DNA from: DASXUC01 sp036505015
Lineage (GTDB): Bacteria > Sysuimicrobiota > Sysuimicrobiia > Sysuimicrobiales > Kaftiobacteriaceae
DNA length: 64,000 nucleotides
NCBI GenBank assembly: GCA_036505015.1
Contig: DASXUC010000071.1
Span: 1-64,000, forward strand
Direction: 5' to 3'
Within the stretch, counting starts at the first letter, position 1; each line of letters starts with the position of its first letter. The position numbers and the translations under genes were made by a program. Of this stretch, positions 41,184 to 49,536 are shown one piece after another. A model generated the notes under the pieces. That model searched no databases and was not told the origin of the DNA. It saw only the letters and a list, made by a program, of their open reading frames with translations.

Positions 41184-42226
41184 GGCACTCTCCGGAACCA
41201 GACCAACGACAGCAATCCGCCTGTTACCAGCAGTATACCCGCCCCGCCCACGACGATCGAGGAGACTTCGGTCCTCCGGCGCTCCCAGCCGATCGAGCGG
41301 CCCAGCTCCTGATACGCCTTGCGGAGCTCGTCCTTCTGGGTAATGTCCAGGTACCGCCCGTCCGCAAGCTGGGCGATGAGCTGGAGAACGCGGGAATCAA
41401 ACGGCACCATCACCAGCTGGCCGTCAATGGTCATCACGCTGCCGGCCGGCGTACCTACCCCCACGGCAAAGACCCGCACGCGGCCTTCCTTGGCCAGCGC
41501 GGCCGCGGTCGCCGGATCGATCCCAAGATTGCTCACCCCGTCGGAGAACAGGATGATCGCCGCCGGGGACAGATCTTCGGCGCGCAGCGGCGCCGGCGGT
41601 TGCCCGGGTCCCTGCTGTGGTGGAGGGGCCGGCGCGGGGGGCGTGGGAATCTGCCGCCCGACGTTGAGTTTATCGCCGAGAAATTCCTTGCGGCCGGGCA
41701 GTGCACGAAGTGACTCAATAATCGCCCCCCCCACCCCGGTCGCCTGCTGTAGTTTGAGACCTTCGATCGCTTCGCGAAGCTGCTGCCGGTCGGTCGTGGG
41801 CGGCACCAGCACCTGCGCGTAGTCGCTGAAGACTACGATGCCGACCTGGGTCGAGCGCGGCACGGCATCGAGGGCCTCGAGCGCGGAATCCTGGGTGGCC
41901 CGCAGCCGGCTGGGTTTGACGTCCTCACCGATCATGCTCTTGCTCACGTCGATCGCCAGGATCACGGCGGCGCGGTTGACCGGCAGCGGCACCGCCGCGA
42001 TGGGCCGGGCCATCGCAAAGAGCAGCAGCGTGATCGCCGCCACATAGAGGAGCACCGGCAGCACGCGCCTCAGCGCCGGCGGCCGCTGCCAGAGGAACGG
42101 CGTGAGGTGGGGGTCGGCCAACGCGCGCTCACGCCGGGACGCGGTCCGCCGCAGGCGGATGTAGCCCCATACGAGCGCGGGGACCAGGAGCAGTCCCCAC
42201 AGCATCACCGGCCAGCCAAATTCCAC
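41180..42226 (-). CDS. VWA-domain membrane protein (BatA-like)
   Basis: 348 aa. Short N-terminal membrane segments (VMLWGLLLVPALVWGYI), a VWA domain with MIDAS DVSKSM, a proline-rich insertion (TPPAPAPPPQQGPGQPPAP) between strands, and a C-terminal membrane segment. GTG start at 42224-42226 with a strong AGGAGGAAGG upstream; it overlaps the DUF58 gene end by 22 nt. The proline insert is absent from the BatB-like neighbour and could be a flexible exposed loop. Confidence 0.87.
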   Translation of the reverse strand: MEFGWPVMLWGLLLVPALVWGYIRLRRTASRRERALADPHLTPFLWQRPPALRRVLPVLLYVAAITLLLFAMARPIAAVPLPVNRAAVILAIDVSKSMIGEDVKPSRLRATQDSALEALDAVPRSTQVGIVVFSDYAQVLVPPTTDRQQLREAIEGLKLQQATGVGGAIIESLRALPGRKEFLGDKLNVGRQIPTPPAPAPPPQQGPGQPPAPLRAEDLSPAAIILFSDGVSNLGIDPATAAALAKEGRVRVFAVGVGTPAGSVMTIDGQLVMVPFDSRVLQLIAQLADGRYLDITQKDELRKAYQELGRSIGWERRRTEVSSIVVGGAGILLVTGGLLSLVWFRRVP

Positions 42227-43095
42227 CGACCCTTCCTCCTCCGGTAGGTGACAAACTTCAGCAGCGGATCCACCAGCGGTTCCGCCGTGGAGAGATCGAG
42301 CACGTCCACCCGCGCATTCCGGAACATCTGATCCGTCTGGGCCCGCCGGTCGGCCATAAGGGTGCGGTAGGCCTGGCGGACCTTCGGATCCGATGTGTCC
42401 ACCCACAACTGCTCACCGCTCTCCGGGTCGCGTACGGGCATACCCCCCACATCGGGCAGCTCGCGCTCGGCGGGATCGTCGATCCGCACCGCGATAAGGT
42501 CGTGCCGCCGGGCCAGCTCGCGCAAGGGATGCTCCCAGCCATCCGGCCCCAGGAAATCGGACACCACAAACACGAGGCTGCGGCGCCGCAAGACCGGCGC
42601 CGCCTGGCGCAGCCCTGTGCCCAGATCGCCGGGCCGGTCGGTGTCGCCGAGCGAGGACAACTCGTGGATGATGCGCAGGGCATGGATGCGTCCCCCCCGC
42701 GGCGGCACGTACACGCCGCGGCCGGGGAACCCGATCAATCCAACCTTGTCGCCGTGCCGGCTGATGATGTAACTGGCGACCCCCGCGAACTCAATCGCCG
42801 TATCGCGCTTCAGTTCGCGCCGGGTGCCGAACCGCATCGAGGGGGAAAGGTCGACGAGCAACCAGGCCGTGAGCTCTTTTTCTTCCAGGTACTGCCGTAC
42901 GAACAGCCGGTGCATGCGGGCGGTGACGTTCCAGTCGATCCGGCGCACCTCATCGCCGGGCTGATACTCGCGGACCTCGGCGAGGTCGAGACTGGGACCG
43001 TAGAAGATGCCGGTGTAGTCGCCGAACAGGAATCCGTCCAGGCGCCGCACGACCTTGAACTCCAGACGGCGAAGGACTTTCTCGGGAGTTTCCAA
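42205..43095 (-). CDS. DUF58 family protein
   Basis: 296 aa. Contains the DUF58 signature FYGPSLDLAEVREYQPGDEVRRIDWN near 31-56 (present in short form as VREYQPGDEVRRIDWN) followed by a degenerate VWA-like domain (LLVDLSPSMRFG with D-x-S-x-S). This family links MoxR ATPases to the VWA membrane proteins. TTG start at 43093-43095 is supported by a good GGAGGGGGTGAGGG site. Middle of the moxR cluster. Confidence 0.9.
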   Translation of the reverse strand: METPEKVLRRLEFKVVRRLDGFLFGDYTGIFYGPSLDLAEVREYQPGDEVRRIDWNVTARMHRLFVRQYLEEKELTAWLLVDLSPSMRFGTRRELKRDTAIEFAGVASYIISRHGDKVGLIGFPGRGVYVPPRGGRIHALRIIHELSSLGDTDRPGDLGTGLRQAAPVLRRRSLVFVVSDFLGPDGWEHPLRELARRHDLIAVRIDDPAERELPDVGGMPVRDPESGEQLWVDTSDPKVRQAYRTLMADRRAQTDQMFRNARVDVLDLSTAEPLVDPLLKFVTYRRRKGRWNLAGR

Positions 43096-43107
43096 CCCTC
43101 ACCCCCT

Positions 43108-43131
43108 CCCTCTCCCGCAAGCAGGAGAGGG
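43108..43131. other. Inverted repeat between moxR and DUF58
   Basis: CCCTCTCC (43108-43115) and GGAGAGGG (43124-43131) around an 8-nt loop, in the 49-nt gap between the two genes. It may attenuate read-through from moxR into the rest. Confidence 0.45.
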
Positions 43132-43144
43132 CATGGAGTCTGAC

Positions 43145-44179
43145 TTAGCCCGGCGGCGTGGTCGCTCCGGCTTTGGTCTGCTCGTAGGGATCGCCGATGT
43201 GGACCCGCGGAGCGGGGATCCGCTCCAGCACGCGCGCCAGCAGCTGATCCGGACCAACGTCCTGGGCCAGTGCCTCGTAGGAGAGGACGAAGCGGTGCCG
43301 CATGACCTCAGGCGCGAGGTCCCGGACGTCCTCGGGCAGCACATACTCGCGGCTGCGCAGCAGCGCCAGGGCCTTTGCGCCGAGGATAAGGTTGAGCGAC
43401 GCGCGCGGGCTGCTGCCGAAGGAGATGAACGGCGCGAGCTCGGCCAGGCCGAAGTCCTTCGGCCGCCGGGTCGCGTTGGCCAGCGTTACCGCGTACTCCA
43501 TGATCTTCGGGTGAACGTAGACCGCGTCGGCGATCCGCTGCATCTGCAGCAGCTCGTCGGCGGCGATCACCGGCTGCACGGTCGGATACTCGCCGGTCAT
43601 GCGCTCGACGATGGTGATCTCCTCGTGCACGCTCGGATATGAGATGACGACCTTGAACAGGAAGCGGTCGACCTGCGCCTCCGGCAGCGGGTAGGTGCCT
43701 TCGCTCTCGATCGGGTTCTGGGTGGCGAGCACGAGGAATGGGTTCGGCACGGCGAACGTCTGCTTGCCGATCGTGGCCTGCCGCTCCTGCATCGCCTCCA
43801 GCAGCGCGGACTGGACTTTCGCCGGCGCCCGGTTGATCTCGTCGGCGAGCACGAGATTCGCGAAGATGGGGCCCAGCTCGGTCTCGAACGTCCCGGTGTG
43901 CTGGTTGTAGATGCGCGTGCCGACCAGATCGGCGGGCACGAGGTCCGGGGTGAACTGAATGCGCTTGAACTCCGCGTCCAGCGCTTGGGCGGTCGTCTTG
44001 ATCGCCAGGGTCTTGGCCAGGCCGGGCACACCCTCAATGAGCACGTGGCCCCGCGCCAGCAGGGCCACGAGGAGCCGCTCGAGCATCAGGTCCTGGCCGA
44101 CGATGACCTTCTTGATCTCGACCAAGACCTTGCGCATCGTGGCCGAGGCCTGCTGGAACGTCTCCACCGGGTAGGTCAC
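43145..44179 (-). CDS. MoxR-family AAA+ ATPase
   Basis: 344 aa. Walker A GVPGLAKT (the MoxR form, with Leu-Ala-Lys), Walker B LVLADEINRAP, sensor 1 ATQNPIESEGTYPLPEAQ and sensor 2 SPRASLN are all present. MoxR ATPases act as chaperones that activate or insert metals into client complexes together with VWA proteins. GTG start with GGAGG upstream. First gene of the four-gene cluster. Confidence 0.94.
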   Translation of the reverse strand: MTYPVETFQQASATMRKVLVEIKKVIVGQDLMLERLLVALLARGHVLIEGVPGLAKTLAIKTTAQALDAEFKRIQFTPDLVPADLVGTRIYNQHTGTFETELGPIFANLVLADEINRAPAKVQSALLEAMQERQATIGKQTFAVPNPFLVLATQNPIESEGTYPLPEAQVDRFLFKVVISYPSVHEEITIVERMTGEYPTVQPVIAADELLQMQRIADAVYVHPKIMEYAVTLANATRRPKDFGLAELAPFISFGSSPRASLNLILGAKALALLRSREYVLPEDVRDLAPEVMRHRFVLSYEALAQDVGPDQLLARVLERIPAPRVHIGDPYEQTKAGATTPPG

Positions 44180-44220
44180 GAGGTGTCCTCCAAGTTGAGG
44201 TTCGCGATCAATGATCCCCT

Positions 44221-44252
44221 GTTCCCTTGTTCGCCTGTTCGCGTGTTCGCGC
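44221..44252. repeat. 8-nt tandem array at the htrA-like stop
   Basis: Four 8-nt units GTTCCCTT, GTTCGCCT, GTTCGCGT, GTTCGCGC, 2 nt from the stop codon of the protease gene. The unit is nearly the same as in the array at 7804. Confidence 0.75.
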
Positions 44253-44254
44253 AG

Positions 44255-45268
44255 TTAGATGTTCGGACGCTCGCCGAGGACAACGGATACTGAGAACGTC
44301 CGACCGTCGCGCAGGATTTCCAGCGTCACCGTATCGCCGATGTGCCTGCTCAGCACGTACCCGGCCAGAGCGCCGAACGTCCGCACCGGTCGCCCATCGA
44401 TCGCCACGATGATGTCCCCGCCCCGCGGCGCATCCCGCGGGGACGCCGCCGGTCTCCCGCCGCGCAGTCCGGCCAGCGCCGCGGGTCCGCCGTCGACGAC
44501 TTCAAACACCAGCACGCCGCTGCGGACAGGCAGACCCAGTTCGGCCGCCAGCTCGTCATCGATCGTCTGACCGGTCACACCGAGCCATGGATGGCGGACG
44601 GTACCGGCCCGCAGGTCGGGCAGCAGCGCCTTGACCGCGTCGGAGGCCACGGACAGGCTGAAGGTTCCGTCGCGGGCGGTTGCCACGATCACGCCGACGA
44701 CCTCGCCGCGATCGTTGACGAGCGCGCCCCCGGAGTCGCCGGGATAGACGGTCGCGGTCGTCCGCAGATACGGCGCACCGGGCCGGGCCTCGAAGTCGAG
44801 GGTGATGAACGCCCCCGTCGACGGCCCGCCCGTGCGGCGGGGGGCCCGTCCGAACGTGGTGACGAGGTCCCCTTCCCGCAGGAGCGACGAATTCCCCAGC
44901 ACGGCGACCGGCAGCGCGACGCGGGGGTCGATCCGGACCAGGGCAAGGTCGAAGACGGGGTCGGTGCCGATTACGTGGGCGGTCACAGCCTCGCCATTCT
45001 TGAAGATGACGTCAATGCTGGTGGCGCGCGCGACGACGTGCTGGGCGGTGAGGATCAGCCCGCCCGGATCGATCACGATCCCCGATCCCGACGCACGCCC
45101 GACGCGGCCATTGCTGTCAAACGTGATGTTGATCTGGACGACCGCCCGCTCGACCGCGTCGACGATGGGCGCCGGAAGCGCGGTACTCTGGGCGACCGAT
45201 CCCGACGGCGCCGCCGCGACGACGGCGAACGCCAGCAGGACGACCAGCCAGCGATATGTCGATCTCAT
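44255..45268 (-). CDS. HtrA/DegP-like serine protease
   Basis: 337 aa with a signal peptide. Trypsin-like domain with triad His77 (LTAQHVV), Asp107 (VFDLALV) and Ser179 (YPGDSGGAL), followed by one PDZ domain (about 235-330, ending with GDTVTLEILRDGR). Acts in extracytoplasmic protein quality control. Its neighbours are zwf (same strand, upstream) and moxR (downstream); no anti-sigma partner is seen. Arrays of short repeats flank the gene on both sides. Confidence 0.9.
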   Translation of the reverse strand: MRSTYRWLVVLLAFAVVAAAPSGSVAQSTALPAPIVDAVERAVVQINITFDSNGRVGRASGSGIVIDPGGLILTAQHVVARATSIDVIFKNGEAVTAHVIGTDPVFDLALVRIDPRVALPVAVLGNSSLLREGDLVTTFGRAPRRTGGPSTGAFITLDFEARPGAPYLRTTATVYPGDSGGALVNDRGEVVGVIVATARDGTFSLSVASDAVKALLPDLRAGTVRHPWLGVTGQTIDDELAAELGLPVRSGVLVFEVVDGGPAALAGLRGGRPAASPRDAPRGGDIIVAIDGRPVRTFGALAGYVLSRHIGDTVTLEILRDGRTFSVSVVLGERPNI

Positions 45269-45323
45269 GCCGTTGCCACCTTACCTCGCCACCTTGATTG
45301 AATCGCTACCTACCCGAGAATAC

Positions 45324-45446
45324 GCGATAAGACCGATAAAAGCGATAAGGGCGACACGGGTTACGGCCTTTGGACTGACCCGTTCGATCGGGGGTTTACC
45401 TTTATCGCCGTTATCCCTTCTATCCCTCTTATCCCTGTTATCCCGG
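45324..45446. repeat. Paired 9-nt arrays between htrA-like gene and zwf
   Basis: Four 9-nt units of GCGATAAGG type (45324-45359) and, inverted, five 9-nt units of TTATCCCTG type (45402-45446). The second array ends 4 nt from the zwf stop. The two can pair as a long imperfect hairpin. Confidence 0.72.
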
Positions 45447-45450
45447 GGTT

Positions 45451-46971
45451 TCAGTCTCCGCGCCAGCGGCGGCCGTCGCGTTCCAACAGCCTGTTGGCCC
45501 CCTGGGGCCCCCACGATCCGGCCGGGTAGTTGGGAAATGCGCGCGGCGGGTGCTCGTCCCAATGGGCCAGCAGGGGGTCCACGACCGCCCACTGCAGCTC
45601 GACCTCGTCGCGGCGCGGCATGAAGCGCTGGTTGCCCCGCAGGGCTTCCAGCAGCAGGTGCTCGTACGGCGGATGCTCGGCTTCGCCGACGGAATCGTAC
45701 GAAAAGTCCAGCGGCACCGTGCGGATCTTCCGGCGGTGACCGGGCACGCGGGCACCGAAACTCAGCGAGATCCGCTCGTCGGCGGTGGTGTTGAGGACCA
45801 GGACGTTCGGATCCATTTCCGACATGTCGTAATCTTTGAACAACCGCAGCGGCGGTTGCCGGAAGACCACCGCCACTTCCGTATCCTTCTCGGCCATGCG
45901 CTTTCCCGCACGCAGGTAGAATGGCACCCCCGCCCATCGCCAGTTCTCGATCTGCAGGCGCATCGCCACATAGGTCGGGGTGTTCGAATCGGGGCTGATG
46001 CCCTCTTCTTCCCGGTAGCCGGGCACCGGCTGCCCGTACACGGTGCCCGCTGCATACTGCCCGCGCACCGCGTCTTCCGGGCGCACCGGCGGGATGGCCC
46101 GCAGGACCTTGGCTTTCTCGTTGCGGAACTCCTCGGCGTCGAACACCGTCGGCGGCTCCATGGCCACGATCGCCAGCAGCTGGAAGACATGGCTCTGCAG
46201 CACGTCACGGACCACGCCGACCTCTTCGTAGAACCGGCCCCGCCCCTCGATGCCGATGGCCTCTGCGAACGTGATCTGCACGTTGTCGACGTAGCGGCGG
46301 TCCCAGATCGGCTCAAAGACCGTGTTCGCGAAGCGGAACACCAGCATGTTCTGGACGGTCTCTTTGCCCAGGTAGTGGTCGATGCGGAAGATGTTGTGCT
46401 CGCCCACGACCCGATCGATCAACGCGTCTAATCGCTCAGCCGATGCCTCGTCGTGACCGAACGGTTTCTCGATGATCACGCGGTTCCAGCCCTGCCCGCT
46501 GCCGTTGCGGTGCACCAGCTCCATGTCGCCCAGCGCGGAGATGATCCCCTCAAAGGTGGAGGGCGGCACAGCGAGGTAGAACACGCGGTTGCCGCCGGTC
46601 TCATGGCGTTCTTCCACGCTATTCAGCAGCCGGCCGATGTTGCGGTAATCCCCTTCTTTGGTGAAGTCGGCGGAGACGTAGTACAGGCGGTCGGCGAACC
46701 GGTGCCAATGGCTGCCGTCCACCAGCGCGTGCACCGACGTGACCGCGTCGTGCACCATGGTGCGGAACGCCTCGTCGGTCATCGCCCGCCGGGCTACGCC
46801 GACAATGGCGAGCTTGTCGGACAGCGCCCCCTCCGCGAACAACCGGTACAGCGCCGGCAGCAGCATCCGTTTGGCCAGATCGCCGGTGGCGCCAAAGATC
46901 ACAAACGCCACCGGATCGGGCGCCGCGATCTCTCTGATTTCTGCTTCCGTCTCTTTGGTGCCGAGCTTCAA
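45451..46971 (-). CDS. zwf: Glucose-6-phosphate 1-dehydrogenase
   Basis: 506 aa. Coenzyme-binding GATGDLAKR at 27-35, EKPFGHD at 168-174 and the active-site RIDHYLGKE at 196-204 identify the enzyme that oxidises glucose 6-phosphate to 6-phosphogluconolactone with NADP, the entry to the oxidative pentose phosphate route. TTG start (46969-46971) with a GGGGG site upstream. No gnd, pgl or opcA gene lies nearby. Single transcription unit, divergent from tRNA-Pro. Confidence 0.96.
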   Translation of the reverse strand: MKLGTKETEAEIREIAAPDPVAFVIFGATGDLAKRMLLPALYRLFAEGALSDKLAIVGVARRAMTDEAFRTMVHDAVTSVHALVDGSHWHRFADRLYYVSADFTKEGDYRNIGRLLNSVEERHETGGNRVFYLAVPPSTFEGIISALGDMELVHRNGSGQGWNRVIIEKPFGHDEASAERLDALIDRVVGEHNIFRIDHYLGKETVQNMLVFRFANTVFEPIWDRRYVDNVQITFAEAIGIEGRGRFYEEVGVVRDVLQSHVFQLLAIVAMEPPTVFDAEEFRNEKAKVLRAIPPVRPEDAVRGQYAAGTVYGQPVPGYREEEGISPDSNTPTYVAMRLQIENWRWAGVPFYLRAGKRMAEKDTEVAVVFRQPPLRLFKDYDMSEMDPNVLVLNTTADERISLSFGARVPGHRRKIRTVPLDFSYDSVGEAEHPPYEHLLLEALRGNQRFMPRRDEVELQWAVVDPLLAHWDEHPPRAFPNYPAGSWGPQGANRLLERDGRRWRGD

Positions 46972-46973
46972 AA

Positions 46974-47002
46974 TTGACCCCCTCGACCCGTCATGCTAGG
47001 AT
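46974..47002 (+). promoter_or_regulatory. Promoter for tRNA-Pro
   Basis: TTGACC (46974-46979), 17-nt spacer, TAGGAT (46997-47002); the tRNA begins 41 nt after the -10. Confidence 0.55.
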
Positions 47003-47042
47003 GCTCGTGGCAACGCACCTCGCGTTGCCCGTGTGAACCGCT

Positions 47043-47120
47043 CGGGGCGTAGCGCAGTTTGGCTAGCGCGCGTGGTTTGGGACCACGAGGTCGCCGGTTC
47101 AAATCCGGCCGCCCCGACCA
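47043..47120 (+). tRNA. tRNA-Pro (anticodon TGG)
   Basis: Acceptor CGGGGCG pairs with CGCCCCG; anticodon stem CGTGG/CCACG with loop TTTGGGA gives TGG. T arm GGTTCAAATCC, CCA encoded (47118-47120). Confidence 0.96.
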
Positions 47121-47135
47121 CCTTCGCTACTAATA

Positions 47136-47723
47136 CTACCCTTCACTGGGAGGAGTTTCAGGTGCGCCGGCGGCCGCTTTTGGCGCGGCTTTGCTCGCCG
47201 CCTCACGGGCGAGTTCCGTCGTGCGCTTGGGCCGCACGTCCTGCATGCCCAGAAAATCCGCGGCGAGGTAGCGCTCGATCAGATCCTTGATCTGCGTCTC
47301 CCGCTCGGCGTTGCCGGCGCGGGCGTCGGCGACCCAGGTCTTGTCGACGCGGTAGCTCTTCAGCTGCGTGCCGTCGTGGAAGTGCACGAAGGGGTGGTTC
47401 TTCGAATCCTCCAGGACGAGGATCTTCACCTTCAGGTTGAGCTTGTTCGCCACGCCGGTCGCCAGGTCGAGGATCCACCGGCGCGTGGCGTCGGGCTGCT
47501 GGCCGGGGCCCATGCCGATGGTCGCCGCGACCGTCTGGCCGCGCAGCGGATCGATGTCCACCGGCGGACCCGCTGCGGTAATCTGGGCGCGGCGTTTCTT
47601 CACGTTCTGCTTGATCTGGTCCCACACGTCGAGGCCCGCCACCATCGAGGCGAAGAGGTAGAAGAAGAACACGGCCAGCGTCAGGGACCAATATTTCAGG
47701 AATCCGCTCAGTGCGTCCGGCAT
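47136..47723 (-). CDS. Membrane-anchored protein of unknown function
   Basis: 195 aa. N-terminal hydrophobic segment (YWSLTLAVFFFYLFASMVAG), then a soluble part with ATRRWILDLATGVANKLNLKVKILVLEDSKNHPFVHFHDGTQLKSY shortened here to its key features: an alpha/beta pattern with a FVHFHDG patch. The C-terminus is Ala/Pro/Lys-rich. No family recognised. ATG 47723 is preferred to GTG 47729. It ends 15 nt from tRNA-Pro, converging on it. Confidence 0.6.
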   Translation of the reverse strand: MPDALSGFLKYWSLTLAVFFFYLFASMVAGLDVWDQIKQNVKKRRAQITAAGPPVDIDPLRGQTVAATIGMGPGQQPDATRRWILDLATGVANKLNLKVKILVLEDSKNHPFVHFHDGTQLKSYRVDKTWVADARAGNAERETQIKDLIERYLAADFLGMQDVRPKRTTELAREAASKAAPKAAAGAPETPPSEG

Positions 47724-47799
47724 GCCCACCCCGCGCGATCCGCGTCGCCGTTCATCGATGAATTGGGCGCTTCGCGCGTACGTTCCTTCACCGGTGCTG

Positions 47800-47805
47800 T
47801 ATAAT
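47800..47805 (+). promoter_or_regulatory. -10 box upstream of ku
   Basis: TATAAT 49 nt before the ku ATG; no matching -35 is apparent. It lies in the 131-nt divergent spacer. Confidence 0.45.
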
Positions 47806-47854
47806 ACTGGATACCTCGTTCGCCCGGGCGCGCCGGGCCGGAAGGGATGGCGTC

Positions 47855-48679
47855 ATGCGTCCGATCTGGAAGGGCCACCTCACGTTTGGACTCGTCACGA
47901 TCCCGGTGAAGCTCTACACGGCCACCGACTCAAAAGACATCCGGTTCCGCCTGCTCCACAAGAGCTGCATGACGCCGATCCAGAACAAGCGCTACTGCCC
48001 GCATCATGAAGCGATCGTGGACTGGAACGACGTGCTGCGCGCCTATGAGTACGCGAAGGGCAAGTTCGTCCCGGTGACGGAGGAGGAGCTCGACAACGTC
48101 CCGCTGGAGACGGCCGGGACGGTGAGCGTCACCTCGTTCGTGAACCTCGACGAAATCGATCCCATCTACTACGAGCGGTCCTACTACCTCGCTCCTGACG
48201 AGGGGGGGCAGAAGGCGTTCCGGCTGCTGCACGACGTGCTGGGGGAGGCGGCGCGGGTCGCGGTCGGCAAGGTGGTGATCAAGGAGAAGGAACACCTCGT
48301 CTCCGTCCGGCCGCATGACGGCACCCTGGTCATGTCGACCTTGTACTACGCCGATGAGGTGCGGTCCATCGAAGACATCCCCGAACTGCCCGTGCAAACC
48401 AAGATCCATCCCAATGAAAAGAAGATGGCGCTGCAGCTCGTCGAGGGACTGAGCGCGACGTTCAATGCCGCCGAGTACCACGACGACTATCGCGAGGCGC
48501 TGCAGAAGGTCATCACCGCGAAAATTGAGGGCGAAGAGGTCGTGGGCGTCCCCGTCCGGAAGGACACGAAGGTCGTCGATCTCATGGACGCCCTCCGCCG
48601 CAGCCTGCAGACGACCGCCAAGGAGAAACCCGCCCGCCGGCCGCGCTCGGCCGCCGCGCGCGCCGCCGCCCGGCGCTGA
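47855..48679 (+). CDS. ku: Ku DNA-end-binding protein
   Basis: 274 aa, the usual bacterial Ku length. WKGHLTFGLVTIPVKLY at 5-21, RFRLLHKSCMTPIQNKRYCP and the DEIDPIYYERSYYLAPDEGG block are conserved Ku core features. A C-terminal Lys/Arg/Ala tail follows. It forms a ring on broken DNA ends and recruits LigD for non-homologous end joining. ATG 47855 with GGAAGGGATGG upstream. First gene of ku-DUF72-ligD. Confidence 0.95.
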   Translation: MRPIWKGHLTFGLVTIPVKLYTATDSKDIRFRLLHKSCMTPIQNKRYCPHHEAIVDWNDVLRAYEYAKGKFVPVTEEELDNVPLETAGTVSVTSFVNLDEIDPIYYERSYYLAPDEGGQKAFRLLHDVLGEAARVAVGKVVIKEKEHLVSVRPHDGTLVMSTLYYADEVRSIEDIPELPVQTKIHPNEKKMALQLVEGLSATFNAAEYHDDYREALQKVITAKIEGEEVVGVPVRKDTKVVDLMDALRRSLQTTAKEKPARRPRSAAARAAARR

Positions 48680-48690
48680 CGCTAACTGCC

Positions 48691-48770
48691 GTTGGTAGTT
48701 GGCGGTTGGTAGTTGGCAGTGATTGAGTACTCTAGGATGGTCACCACGAACCACCAACTACCAACCACCA
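48691..48770. repeat. Paired 7-nt arrays after ku
   Basis: Four units GTTGGTA, GTTGGCG, GTTGGTA, GTTGGCA (48691-48718), 12 nt after the ku stop, and the inverted set ACCACCA, ACTACCA, ACCACCA (48750-48770), which codes the N-terminal residues of the DUF72 protein. Together they form a hairpin. Confidence 0.75.
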
Positions 48771-49495
48771 ACTCGGTTTTCCGGAGCGGGACCTCCGGCT
48801 TCAGCTATCCCGAGTGGAAGGGCGCCTTTTACCCCGCCGGAGTGGCCGCCGACGGGATGCTGCGATACTACGCGTCGGTCTTTCCCACCGTCGAGATCAA
48901 CAACAGCTTCTACCGCTATCCCAAGGACGACACCCTGGCTCAGTGGGCGGCCGCGGTGCCCGCGGGTTTCCGGTTCAGCATCAAGGCGCACCGCCGGATC
49001 ACGCACAACAAGCGGCTGAAGGACACCGACACCGACGTGGCCTTCCTCTACGAGCGTGTGCTGACGCTGGGCCCGCAGATGGGACCGCTGCTCTTCCAGC
49101 TTCCACCCTCCCTGCGCGCCGACCCGGGGGTGCTGGAGGCCTTCCTCGCGCAGCTGCGCCCCGGTCCTCCGGTGGCGATCGAGTTCAGGCATGCGTCGTG
49201 GTCCAGCGACGCCGTCTATGCGCTGCTGGACCGCTACCGGGTCTCGCTGTGCGTCGCCGAGACCGACGAGCCGGCCGCCCCGACCGCCGTCGTCGGCCCC
49301 ATCGCCTACCTGCGGCTGCACAAATCGCGCTACGATGATGACGCGCTGCGCTCGTGGGCAGAATGGATCACGGAGCGTCTTGCGGAAGGCCGTGACGCGT
49401 ACGCCTATTTCACTCATGAGGAAGGCGCCCCCGCGACCGACTATGCGCAGAAGCTCACGAAACTCGTCAACATCGAAAGCGATGCTCGATGCTAG
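48737..49495 (+). CDS. DUF72 family protein
   Basis: 252 aa. The DUF72 TIM-barrel-like domain starts at about residue 15 (RSGTSGFSYPEWKGAFYP) and has NNSFYRYPKDDTLAQWA, FSIKAHRRITHNKRL and IEFRHASW. Biochemical function is unsettled. The first residues (NHQLPTTNS) come from a 7-nt repeat array, so the start is uncertain; ATG 48737 is a compromise. The stop lies in another 7-nt array. Placed between ku and ligD, it is a candidate accessory for DNA repair, but only by context. Confidence 0.85.
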   Translation: MVTTNHQLPTTNSVFRSGTSGFSYPEWKGAFYPAGVAADGMLRYYASVFPTVEINNSFYRYPKDDTLAQWAAAVPAGFRFSIKAHRRITHNKRLKDTDTDVAFLYERVLTLGPQMGPLLFQLPPSLRADPGVLEAFLAQLRPGPPVAIEFRHASWSSDAVYALLDRYRVSLCVAETDEPAAPTAVVGPIAYLRLHKSRYDDDALRSWAEWITERLAEGRDAYAYFTHEEGAPATDYAQKLTKLVNIESDARC

Positions 49496-49521
49496 ATACT
49501 AGAGAAGATCGGTCTAGCATC
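49480..49521. repeat. 7-nt array across the DUF72 stop codon
   Basis: CGATGCT, CGATGCT, AGATACT (49480-49500) with the TAG stop at 49493-49495 inside, and an inverted CTAGCATC at 49514-49521. Confidence 0.7.
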
Positions 49522-49536
49522 AATCGGGTGCGGGAA

